Positions 50,309 through 58,080 of a DNA stretch of 64,000 nt are shown here, piece by piece; the stretch's first letter is position 1; every line of letters begins with the position of its first letter. The notes beneath the pieces are model-generated. The model worked only from the letters and a program-made list of their open reading frames with translations, searched no databases and had not been told where the DNA came from. Source of the stretch: Flagellimonas abyssi (GTDB lineage Bacteria > Bacteroidota > Bacteroidia > Flavobacteriales > Flavobacteriaceae); contig NZ_JAHZSV010000001.1 in NCBI RefSeq assembly GCF_019457905.1, positions 124,001-188,000 of the forward strand. The letters are read 5' to 3'. A program made the translations under genes and the position numbers.

Positions 50309-51169
50309 ATGAGGCAATTAAAGATTACCAAACAAATTACAAACAGGGATGCCAAATCATTGGAAAAGTATTTTCAAGAAATTTCCAAAATTGATTTGAT
50401 AACAGCAGAAGAAGAAGTAGAATTGGCCAGAAGAATTCGCGAAGGTGATCAAGTTGCTCTCAATAAATTGGTAAATGCCAACCTGCGTTTTGTGGTGTCC
50501 ACCGCAAAACAATACCAAGGCAGTGGCCTACGGCTTTCCGACTTGATCAATGAAGGGAATATTGGTTTGGTGAAAGCCGCCAAACGTTTTGATGAAACCA
50601 GGGGGTTTAAATTTATCTCCTACGCGGTTTGGTGGATCAGACAATCCATATTGCAGGCCATTTCACAAAACTCCCGTATGGTACGGTTGCCCCTAAATAA
50701 GATTGGGGAAATCAGTAAAATAAACAAAGTGTATTCCTCTTTGGAACAAATGCACCAAAGACCTCCGAGCGCGGCTGAAATAGCCAACGAGCTTGATACC
50801 ACTTCCACGAAAGTGAAACTGGCCATGAAAAATTCGGGGAAACACTTGTCCATGGATGCGCCTTTTCAGGAGGGCGAATCCTCCAACCTCTACAATGTCG
50901 TGGCATCAAAGAACACCTCAAGCCCCGATGATAAAATGATCAAGGATTCCCTGAGCACGGATATCAGCCAAGCGTTAAAAACCCTCCCCGACCGCGAGAG
51001 CGAAGTCATCCGTTTGTATTATGGTCTGGGACAACGGGCCCCAAAAAGTCTGGGCGAAATAGGGGAACTGTTTGATATTACCCGGGAACGTGTACGTCAA
51101 ATCAGGGAAAAAGCCATCCGAATGCTGAGAAAACGTTCGCACAATCAGGTTTTACAAGCCTATTTATAG
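50309..51169 (+). CDS. RpoD/SigA-family RNA polymerase sigma factor (paralogue)
   Basis: This 286-residue sigma-70 factor has regions 1.2 to 4.2 but no region 1.1, as is normal in Bacteroidota. Region 2 has GNIGLVKAAKRFDETRGF and SYAVWWIRQSILQAISQNSR; region 4.2 has SLGEIGELFDITRERVRQIR. The DNA-contacting residues of region 2.4 are well kept. Region 3 (QRPPSAAEIANELDTTSTK) and region 4.1 (SEVIRLYYGLGQRAPKSLGE) differ from the highly conserved housekeeping RpoD of the phylum. It is therefore probably a second, group-2 type factor. A terminator follows the gene. Confidence 0.88.
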   Translation: MRQLKITKQITNRDAKSLEKYFQEISKIDLITAEEEVELARRIREGDQVALNKLVNANLRFVVSTAKQYQGSGLRLSDLINEGNIGLVKAAKRFDETRGFKFISYAVWWIRQSILQAISQNSRMVRLPLNKIGEISKINKVYSSLEQMHQRPPSAAEIANELDTTSTKVKLAMKNSGKHLSMDAPFQEGESSNLYNVVASKNTSSPDDKMIKDSLSTDISQALKTLPDRESEVIRLYYGLGQRAPKSLGEIGELFDITRERVRQIREKAIRMLRKRSHNQVLQAYL

Positions 51170-51188
51170 TGAGCGGCACATAGTATAT

Positions 51189-51218
51189 AAAAGCCAACCT
51201 TTTAGGTTTGCTTTTTTT
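51189..51218 (+). terminator. Terminator after the sigma factor gene
   Basis: AAAAGCCAACC, a five-base loop and GGTTTGCTTTTTTT with one mismatch in the stem; it lies 20 bases after the stop codon. Confidence 0.75.
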
Positions 51219-51240
51219 GTTCTTAATTGCCAAGTGTTTT

Positions 51241-51912
51241 TTACGATAATTCCTCGGTAACCAGTTGGTTCTTGGATACACCGAGCTTTGCCAAATCTTG
51301 TTGTACCGACTTCATCATCGGTGGCGGTCCGCATAGGTAGAACTTCGCATCGGTATCGGTAATATGTTCTTTTAAGAATTCGGTATCCATAAATCCATGT
51401 GGAAACTTACTGCTGTGTTCATCAGAAAGAATATTGATAAAATCCTTGCCCAACCACCTATGAAATTCGGACTGCATAATGATATCCCTTTCACGCTGAT
51501 TGGCAAATAGCAACTTATTGCCTTCCAACTGGTTTTGTTGGGCCAACTGCCTAAAAATCGCAATAAATGGGGTGACCCCTGCCCCACCGGCCAAAAATAC
51601 GCCAGGGCCTTGATACGAAATGGCACCCCAGGCATCGTCCAGTAATAAATGGTCACCTTGTTCCAGTGTTTGCAACATATCGGTTACACCATCGTGATTG
51701 GGATATACCTTTATGGTAAACTGTAAAAAGCCATCATCCGGTAGTCCCGTAAAGGTAAACGGACGCTTTTTTTCCCGCCAACCTTCTTTATCCAACGCAA
51801 CTTCGGTAGCCTGACCGGGCTCAAAACTGTAATCGGCAGGGCGCTGCGTCTGGATTCGTAGTACATTGTGGGTTATAAAACCTATTTCTTGAATTTTAAC
51901 TTTGTGTGGCAT
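51241..51912 (-). CDS. FAD-binding ferredoxin/flavodoxin reductase
   Basis: This 223-residue cytoplasmic flavoprotein has an FAD domain (about 1-95) with KRPFTFTGLP (RxYS-like FAD motif) and an NAD(P) domain with GVFLAGGAGVTPFIAIF, YLCGPPPMM and an acidic C-terminus. It moves electrons between NAD(P)H and a small carrier such as ferredoxin or flavodoxin. It is the last of a redox cluster (OsmC, Old Yellow Enzyme) read toward lower coordinates, but a terminator separates it from the OsmC gene. Confidence 0.9.
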   Translation of the reverse strand: MPHKVKIQEIGFITHNVLRIQTQRPADYSFEPGQATEVALDKEGWREKKRPFTFTGLPDDGFLQFTIKVYPNHDGVTDMLQTLEQGDHLLLDDAWGAISYQGPGVFLAGGAGVTPFIAIFRQLAQQNQLEGNKLLFANQRERDIIMQSEFHRWLGKDFINILSDEHSSKFPHGFMDTEFLKEHITDTDAKFYLCGPPPMMKSVQQDLAKLGVSKNQLVTEELS

Positions 51913-51968
51913 GATGTGTTTTTAGTTGTTAAACAAAATATTTATGTCACTTCTGGACAGGTCCTTAC

Positions 51969-52000
51969 CAAAAAAATAGGCCAACCTATAATGGCTGGCC
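51969..52000 (-). terminator. Terminator of the OsmC-family gene
   Basis: On the minus strand, GGCCAGCC, six bases, GGTTGGCC then TATTTTTTT. The stem has one G-U pair. It begins 29 bases after the OsmC stop codon. Confidence 0.82.
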
Positions 52001-52028
52001 CTTTATTCTTTTCAACTAAAATTTTAGG

Positions 52029-52451
52029 TTACTTTTTTAAGGAGACCTTTAGTTGAATATCCGTTTTTAATAATTTGGAGATAGGACAAACCTCTTTTGC
52101 CTTATGTGCAATTTGCTGAAATTGCTCGGCATCGATATCGGGAATGTCGCCTTCCAAATCTAAATTGATCAAGGTCACCTCCCCGTCTTCAAAAGTTACA
52201 GTACTTGCAATATCCAAACTTTCTGGGGTAAATCCGTCCTCTCCCAATAAAAAACTTAACTGCATCGCAAAACAACCTGCGTGTGCCGCACCCACCAACT
52301 CTTCCGGGTTGGTGCCTTTTTCTCCATCCTCGAAGCGCGTGTGGAACGAGTATGGTGTTTTGTCCAATACGCCACTTGCTGTGCTCAATGTTCCTTTTCC
52401 TTCTTTGCCAGACCCTTTCCACTGGGCCTGAGCTTTTCTTGTAAATTTCAT
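52029..52451 (-). CDS. osmC: OsmC-family peroxidase-like protein
   Basis: This 140-residue cytoplasmic protein has the two reactive cysteines of the OsmC/Ohr fold: one in GAAHAGCFAMQLSF and one in KEVCPISKLL. The order and the ETNPEELVGAAHAGC-type context (here GTNPEELVGAAHAG) point to OsmC rather than Ohr. It reduces organic and hydrogen peroxides. The OYE gene lies 37 bases upstream on the same strand, so they are probably one operon with a terminator after osmC. Confidence 0.93.
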   Translation of the reverse strand: MKFTRKAQAQWKGSGKEGKGTLSTASGVLDKTPYSFHTRFEDGEKGTNPEELVGAAHAGCFAMQLSFLLGEDGFTPESLDIASTVTFEDGEVTLINLDLEGDIPDIDAEQFQQIAHKAKEVCPISKLLKTDIQLKVSLKK

Positions 52452-52488
52452 GTGTTATCTTTTTAAAATTATTATAATCTAGTATTAG

Positions 52489-53589
52489 TTATGCTTCCTG
52501 TTGGGCGCTTGCCTTGGGGTAATCGGTATAGCCTTCTTTGCCCGGGGTATAAAAGGTATCTTTGTCCCATTCGGCCAGTTCTATATCGTTCTCAAGGCGC
52601 TCCACCAAATCTGGATTGGAGATGTATGGTTTCCCAAAGGCTACCAAATCAGCATTTCCCGAGGCAATGACCTCGTTACCCGAATCTTGGTCAAACCCGC
52701 CGTTGATCATTAGCGTACCATTGTACAGGGGCCTGAAATGTTTGGCAATTTCCGTTACCGCGTAGGGTATATCGGAAACATCGGTAAATGGTTCGGACAG
52801 ATGGATGTAGGCCAAATTGTAATCGTTCAGTTTTTTGATGATATATTCAAATGTGGGAATGGTATCCTCATCCATCGTCATTCCAAATACCCCGTTGAGC
52901 GAAGGATTGAACCGCGCCCCGATTTTTTCCTCTGGGATGACTTCCTTCACGGCATCCAACACTTCAAAAAAGAAACGAGCTTTATTTTCGTGGCTTCCTC
53001 CGTATTCGTCGGTTCTTGTGTTGGAGGTCCCGTTAAAAAATTGATGGAAAAGATAACCGTTGGAAGAATGGATTTCTACTCCATCAAATCCTGCTGCCAC
53101 AGCATTTTTGGCGGCATTCTTGAAGTCTTCCACCGTAGTTTTGATATCGTCTTTGGTGATTTCCTTCGGAGTTACGGTATCTTTAAAGCCATCTGGTGTG
53201 TAGGATTGCTCGTTGGGATTTATCGCCGATGGTGCCAGAGGCAGTTCCCCATCATGGAAAATCGGGTGGGACATTCTACCCACGTGCCATAACTGGATAA
53301 AGATCTTACCGCCTTTGTCGTGAACGCGCTTGGTCACCTTTTTCCAGCCCTCCACTTGGGCTTGGGTATGTATTCCAGGCGTATTGATGTATCCGACAGC
53401 TCGTTCCGAAACCTGAGACCCTTCGGTGATGATCAAACCTGCGGAAGCACGTTGTTCATAATACAGGCCATGGAGTTCGTCAGTCGGCTTTTTTTCGTCG
53501 TTGGCCGCCCTGCTTCGGGTCATAGGTGCCATTACGACACGGTTCTTCAAGGTAATGTTCTTGTTGTATGGTGTAAGTAAATGTTGCAT
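52489..53589 (-). CDS. Old Yellow Enzyme-type alkene reductase
   Basis: This 366-residue FMN barrel reduces activated C=C bonds in electrophiles using NAD(P)H. The start MQHLLTPYNKNITLKNRVVM is typical. VVMAPMTRSRA holds the FMN-binding Thr, and GFDGVEIHSSNGYLFHQFFN has the His-Asn substrate pair written as HSSN in this subgroup (H-x-x-N). GARFNPS and AFGKPYISNPDLVERL close the fold. It likely detoxifies nitro- or enone compounds. It is followed by osmC; a Crp-type regulator gene lies 64 bases upstream. Confidence 0.93.
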   Translation of the reverse strand: MQHLLTPYNKNITLKNRVVMAPMTRSRAANDEKKPTDELHGLYYEQRASAGLIITEGSQVSERAVGYINTPGIHTQAQVEGWKKVTKRVHDKGGKIFIQLWHVGRMSHPIFHDGELPLAPSAINPNEQSYTPDGFKDTVTPKEITKDDIKTTVEDFKNAAKNAVAAGFDGVEIHSSNGYLFHQFFNGTSNTRTDEYGGSHENKARFFFEVLDAVKEVIPEEKIGARFNPSLNGVFGMTMDEDTIPTFEYIIKKLNDYNLAYIHLSEPFTDVSDIPYAVTEIAKHFRPLYNGTLMINGGFDQDSGNEVIASGNADLVAFGKPYISNPDLVERLENDIELAEWDKDTFYTPGKEGYTDYPKASAQQEA

Positions 53590-53653
53590 ATATCTGATTT
53601 TATTTATCAGAAAGATACAATGCGGAAAACCTAAAATGATTGACCTAAATCAA

Positions 53654-54244
53654 TTAGGCTTTTTTTAACTCACGTAGTTTTTTACGGGCACGGCTAAGGC
53701 TTTCTGCGGAAACTCCCAAATAATTGGCTATTTGGTAGTTGGGAACGCGGCCATTAATATTTGGATAACTCTCACAGAATTCCAAATAACGTTCTTTAAC
53801 ACTTTTTCCCAAAGACGATAGAATGCGTTTACGTTGCGATATGAAAGCACTGGTGACCAATAGCCTAAAATAGCGTTCAAAAATGGGAGCTTCTTGAAAT
53901 AGAATTTGTAGGTCATCTTGATTGATGGCCAATAAAGTGGAATCTTCCAAGGCTTCAATGTACAATTTGGATGGTACTCCGTTGTAGAATGCATCAAAAT
54001 CTCCAAGCCACCAATTTTCTATGGCGAACTGAACAATATTCTTATTCCCTTTTTGGTCCAAATAATACGCACTCAAACATCCTTCCACCACAAAATACTC
54101 ATGCTTTACATAGGTATTCGGCCGCAATACAAACTTTCCTTTGGCTACTGCCACCTCCCTAAGTTTTGAGGTGAACAAAAGCAAATCCTCCGGGCTTGCC
54201 TTTACTTGGTCATTAATATGTTGGATTAATGGTTGATGTATCAT
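53654..54244 (-). CDS. Crp/Fnr-family transcriptional regulator
   Basis: This 196-residue protein has a cyclic-nucleotide-binding-like barrel (about 15-130) and a C-terminal helix-turn-helix (PNYQIANYLGVSAESLSRAR). The sensor keeps the general shape but not a full cAMP-binding motif, as in many Bacteroidota relatives. It has no Fnr-type cysteine cluster. It is upstream of, and on the same strand as, the OYE and osmC genes, so it may control them as well as itself. Confidence 0.88.
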   Translation of the reverse strand: MIHQPLIQHINDQVKASPEDLLLFTSKLREVAVAKGKFVLRPNTYVKHEYFVVEGCLSAYYLDQKGNKNIVQFAIENWWLGDFDAFYNGVPSKLYIEALEDSTLLAINQDDLQILFQEAPIFERYFRLLVTSAFISQRKRILSSLGKSVKERYLEFCESYPNINGRVPNYQIANYLGVSAESLSRARKKLRELKKA

Positions 54245-54443
54245 TCAGGTATAAAAAGTATAATAGGTGAGGCTTATGTTTAGAGATCTATATTTATATC
54301 GATCCCATATTTCTTCTAAAATAGGGATAGTAGATAAAACTTATATGTATAATCGTAAAATTGATTAATTGTAAATTAATGGCATGGCCATTTGATTATT
54401 GATATCTTAATATTATCAACTACATTCCCCAAACAATAACCCA

Positions 54444-54472
54444 TAAAAAAACCACCCAAAGGGTGGCTTTTC
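54444..54472 (-). terminator. Terminator of the FKBP gene
   Basis: Minus strand: AAAAGCCACCC, TTT, GGGTGGT followed by T-run. It is 25 bases after the FKBP stop codon. Confidence 0.88.
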
Positions 54473-54496
54473 CAATCTAGTATAAAAATCGTGTTT

Positions 54497-54925
54497 TTAT
54501 AGTATCTCAACCACTTCAAGGTCGAACACCAAATCTTGGCCAGCCAACGGGTGGTTGGCATCTATGATAATATCTTCTTCTTCTACCTTGGCCACTCTAA
54601 ACTGCTGTTCTTGCCCTTGGGCATTGGAGCCAACCAAGCCCATGCCCACTTCTGGTTTTAGGTCTTCCGGCAATTGTGTTTTAGAGATTTTTTGAAAAAG
54701 TGCCTCGTTTACCTCTCCATAGGCGTCTTGCTTATCTATGGTGATGGTTTTCTTTTCGTTAACGGCCATATCAATAAGACCTTTTTCAAAACCTGGTATA
54801 AGCTGACCCTGTCCTAATGCAACTTCCATAGGTTCGCGCTCCAAAGAACTGTCAAAAACCTGTCCGTTGGTCAATTTACCTGTGTAGTGCACCTTTACAG
54901 TGTCATTCTCTTTTACTGTACTCAT
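54497..54925 (-). CDS. FKBP-type peptidyl-prolyl isomerase (SlyD-like)
   Basis: This 142-residue cytoplasmic protein has an FKBP domain with a SlyD-like inserted flap. VKVHYTGKLTNGQVFDSSLE and GQLIPGFEKGLIDM match the isomerase core, while QDAYGEVNEALFQKI and AKVEEEDIIIDANHPLAGQD are the SlyD insert and the end of the FKBP core. The His-rich metal-binding tail of E. coli SlyD is absent. It helps fold proline-limited proteins. The gene is single and has its own terminator. Confidence 0.93.
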   Translation of the reverse strand: MSTVKENDTVKVHYTGKLTNGQVFDSSLEREPMEVALGQGQLIPGFEKGLIDMAVNEKKTITIDKQDAYGEVNEALFQKISKTQLPEDLKPEVGMGLVGSNAQGQEQQFRVAKVEEEDIIIDANHPLAGQDLVFDLEVVEIL

Positions 54926-55085
54926 AATTTTTGTTTATAGTTTTAAAATCAAAACGTTGCAAATATACAGGGTATAAAATGGTTCAACGAAAGAGTTGGC
55001 GCATACCTTTGGAAAAATTCGGTTTTTATCCAGGTTTGCTTGAATTTGTGCTAGAATTCTGCATAAACACGATGAAATTGCATAA

Positions 55086-55122
55086 AAAAGGCCCACAATG
55101 TAAACCAATGTGGACCTTAGTT
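55086..55122 (-). terminator. Terminator of the leishmanolysin-like gene
   Basis: Minus strand: AAGGTCCACA, eleven bases, TGTGGGCCTT then TTTTTT. One G-U pair. It starts 20 bases after the stop codon at 55142. Confidence 0.82.
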
Positions 55123-55141
55123 TTTTTAAAACAAGCTATGC

Positions 55142-56203
55142 TTATTTCTTGCCGGTATTTACAAAACCTACTGGCATTAAAAGAATTTCTTTGGAGGCAA
55201 TGTTGAGCCCTTCGGAGGTATCGCCTTCCTCTAAGGTGCTTAAATCAACACCCGGTGTTCCTCGTGGCAGATCGTACTGCTCCCCTACGCTAGCTGCCCC
55301 ATAGCCCAGGTCTTTCATGGAACCGGCCGTAATCCTGCTCAATGGATTTTCACCCAAGTTCAAGAACCCGGTCATAAGCTCGTTGTTCAAAGTAGATTCT
55401 TGCCAATGGCCAAATGCCGTTCCGGGTCCATAAAGGCTTTCTATGGGCAGTTCCCCTGTTCCTCCTTCAGCATTCCAGAATACGTTCGCTTTATGTCCTG
55501 CAAAATATGGGGTGGTCTCGCCACCTAGCATCAAGGTCCTGTCAAATCCAAAATCAGCAGTGTTCCAAAGTGTTCCAATGCCCAAAACGTGCCCCATTTC
55601 GTGTACAATCACATCTTCGAACAAGTCCAAGCTTTCCAAAAAGTCCAGGTCCTCCACATCAAAGTACATAACGCCCGAAATAGGCAGGAAATCACTTGTG
55701 CGGACAAAATTGGGTCCAGCCTGCCCCAATACACCGCCGGGACCATCGATGGGTGCCAATGCCACTTCTATTACTATATCGTCCAAGGTTCCATCCACAG
55801 CAGGAGGAAAACCTGTAAATGCCGATGGAATGGTTCCTGTTATGGACGGAACGTCCTTTATAATGATTCGCTCCCATCGGGCAGCGGCTTGATCAAATAC
55901 TTCTTGCTGTCGTTCGGTGGGTGGCAATAAAAACTTTAAGCTGATATTAAAACGTCCGTTATCGGTACCCGCGGCACCTGTTGCCCTTGCGGTCGAAATA
56001 TCCGTGGTAGTCAAATCATCCAAAATAATGGGATCTCCTGTGCGTGCTTCAAGTGTAATCAACGTAGGTTCGGACTCTTGAATGGAGTTTACATCTTCGT
56101 CCATACCAACATCGTTGGAGCAAGAGGAAAAAATCAGCATTCCCACAGCTGCTGTAAATGATAAAGAATAGCGGAAAATTTTTGTGAGGTTTCTCGTAAT
56201 CAT
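55142..56203 (-). CDS. Leishmanolysin-like zinc metalloprotease lipoprotein
   Basis: This 353-residue protein has a lipobox (FSSC near residue 28) and an acidic spacer. The catalytic motif HEMGHVLGIG (His201, Glu202, His205) is followed by no close third ligand (Thr at the usual metzincin place). Instead, a later AFGHWQESTLNNELMTG segment (about 280-297) matches the distant third His and the NExM Met-turn of leishmanolysin (M8). It is probably a cell-surface protease; the substrate is unknown. Single gene with its own terminator. The domain starts with a DUF-like region of no known role (about 85-190). Confidence 0.82.
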   Translation of the reverse strand: MITRNLTKIFRYSLSFTAAVGMLIFSSCSNDVGMDEDVNSIQESEPTLITLEARTGDPIILDDLTTTDISTARATGAAGTDNGRFNISLKFLLPPTERQQEVFDQAAARWERIIIKDVPSITGTIPSAFTGFPPAVDGTLDDIVIEVALAPIDGPGGVLGQAGPNFVRTSDFLPISGVMYFDVEDLDFLESLDLFEDVIVHEMGHVLGIGTLWNTADFGFDRTLMLGGETTPYFAGHKANVFWNAEGGTGELPIESLYGPGTAFGHWQESTLNNELMTGFLNLGENPLSRITAGSMKDLGYGAASVGEQYDLPRGTPGVDLSTLEEGDTSEGLNIASKEILLMPVGFVNTGKK

Positions 56204-56373
56204 GTTCTCAATTTTTAAGTTAATCCAGTAAACCAGAGTTTTGATTTTAACTCAATTTAACAAAAAAAGGTGATTACTCCAACCTTGTAACAAAACAGCA
56301 ATGATTATGTATAGAATGAGGTTATCTATGTAAGAATGGTTATTTTTTGATGATAATTGATTGAATCCAGAAA

Positions 56374-57219
56374 TCACTTTTCGTTGACCTCTACCAATTT
56401 ATCATCATCCCACTCACCTCCAGCGACCACATCGCCCTCGGCATCGTAGAACCTACCAGCTCCGTTTCGCTTGTCGTTTTTCCACTCACCGGTGTACTTT
56501 TCTCCATTGGGCCAGTAGTAGGTACCATATCCATTACGCTTGTCATCTTCATAGCTTCCCACGTAATATTCGCCATCGGCCCAGTAAAAGGTACCCTCGC
56601 CATGGCGCTGGTTGTTTTTCCAATCATCTTCGTACCTACTTCCGGTCTCTAAAAGCGCAACGCCAAAACCGTGGGCCTTGCCATCTTTTACCTGACCGAT
56701 ATAGTGTAGTTGATTGCCTTTGTTGCTTTTGAACGTAAGATATTCCCCAAATGATTTTTGCTGCAACTGTTTTTTAAGACGGGCCAATTGTACTTTGGCT
56801 TTTTCCAAGGAAAAGTTAATGGAATCATACTTTCTAACGGCTTCCTCTTCGGCCCAGTTCGATTCTTGGATGGTATCCTGTTTTGCAGTTATGTTGTCGG
56901 GCATGGGGCTGACAACTATTTTGTTTTGCTTTAACTTTTCCGCCAATGCTATGCGCAAAGGAATCACCATATTGTTTTCTTTACTGGAGTTCATTGAAGC
57001 ATGATATGATGAAATTGCGGTATCATAATCTTCTTGGAGCAACAAAGAATCAATTTTATTCAGTTGCTCATAGGCGTTTATCTTTTTCGAAATAACCTTG
57101 TTTTCTTCTTTGATCTGTGCCAGGTCTTTTTGAAGTTGAACCGAACGGGATGCAAAGAAAAACATTGCCAAGGCAAAAAAAGCTAAAAGTATATAGGGAG
57201 CGTATTTTTTTAATTTCAT
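56374..57219 (-). CDS. Membrane-anchored coiled-coil protein with five MORN repeats
   Basis: This 281-residue protein has an N-terminal membrane anchor (PYILLAFFALAMFFF, about residues 8-23), then a long helical/coiled-coil part with LQKDLAQIKEENKVISKKI and IEKAKVQLARLKKQLQQ-like repeats (here LEKAKVQLARLKKQL). From about 170 come five MORN-type repeats (YIGQVKDGKAHGFG, YEDDWKNNQRHGEG, YYVGSYEDDKRNGYG, YTGEWKNDKRNGAG). MORN repeats bind lipids or proteins and are rare in bacterial scaffolds. It is first in a likely three-gene unit with a DUF2490 and a large exported protein, although the gene order places it last to be transcribed. Confidence 0.8.
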   Translation of the reverse strand: MKLKKYAPYILLAFFALAMFFFASRSVQLQKDLAQIKEENKVISKKINAYEQLNKIDSLLLQEDYDTAISSYHASMNSSKENNMVIPLRIALAEKLKQNKIVVSPMPDNITAKQDTIQESNWAEEEAVRKYDSINFSLEKAKVQLARLKKQLQQKSFGEYLTFKSNKGNQLHYIGQVKDGKAHGFGVALLETGSRYEDDWKNNQRHGEGTFYWADGEYYVGSYEDDKRNGYGTYYWPNGEKYTGEWKNDKRNGAGRFYDAEGDVVAGGEWDDDKLVEVNEK

Positions 57220-57253
57220 GCGTTAATTGCTTGGTTCACTATTACATACGTGA

Positions 57254-58078
57254 TTAATCGGTCAAATGGACGTCCGGTAACTTTTTTTTAACTCTTCTAA
57301 AGTCAGGGGAATAATACATATGGAATCTCAATGTCCAACCTTGTTGATAATAGCCTCCATTGTACCTTTCCTGTCCTTGATTGTACAAAACACCAGCGGC
57401 GAATGTGAGTCTAGGGGTAACAATATATCCAATGGTGGTCGTTAAGCGAAGGTCTTCCATCGGGCTTGCAACCACCTCCTTGCCACTCTGCATGATCAAC
57501 TCGGCTTCCGGTGCCACATAAATGGTTTTGGGGCTGAGTTTATTATTATTCAAAGGGATTTTTGCCCTGAACATGTATCGCCAACGGTTTCTGAAAATAT
57601 AGTCGCTATTCTCTGTAAATCCTTTGCTCCAGCGGTGCTCTATTCGAATTCGATGATAGAACATGGCCGAATAAAAAGGCATGGCAAACTGATATTGGTG
57701 CCAGATACGCCATTCAGGAACCACATTTTTACCCTCGGAATCTTCATCGGTATTAAAATTGATACGCACTACCCCACCCAATCTAAAATTGGTCTTTTTG
57801 TTGAAAATATAACCAATGGCATGTCGGTTATAAATTTGACCTATCTGTCCCATAAACGGGGTGCTTTCTGTTTCCTGAAACCTAAAATGGGTCTGGGCAT
57901 CCCAAAAGAGGCGTTTACCAATACGAATGTTCCCGTATGTATTGAACCAAACCTTGGTTTTTGGATCTTTGTACTGTGAGGTCTCCGGAAGCACTTCGGG
58001 TTCTGACTCTTGTGCAAAAACCGCACATCCGAATAATAGGACAACAACCGCCAAAAAGCTATTTCTACAATTTCTCAT
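57254..58078 (-). CDS. DUF2490 outer-membrane barrel protein
   Basis: This 274-residue exported protein has a signal peptide cut after VFA-Q. The rest is alternating beta strands ending in aromatic residues, as in DUF2490: WFNTYGNIRIGKRLFWDAQT, EWRIWHQYQFAMPFYS, YHRIRIEHRWSKGF, RNRWRYMFRAKIPL. It is probably a small outer-membrane barrel of unknown function. It overlaps neither neighbour but is separated from the large exported-protein gene by only two bases, and from the MORN gene by 34, so the three probably form an operon. Confidence 0.85.
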   Translation of the reverse strand: MRNCRNSFLAVVVLLFGCAVFAQESEPEVLPETSQYKDPKTKVWFNTYGNIRIGKRLFWDAQTHFRFQETESTPFMGQIGQIYNRHAIGYIFNKKTNFRLGGVVRINFNTDEDSEGKNVVPEWRIWHQYQFAMPFYSAMFYHRIRIEHRWSKGFTENSDYIFRNRWRYMFRAKIPLNNNKLSPKTIYVAPEAELIMQSGKEVVASPMEDLRLTTTIGYIVTPRLTFAAGVLYNQGQERYNGGYYQQGWTLRFHMYYSPDFRRVKKKLPDVHLTD

Positions 58079-58080
58079 GT

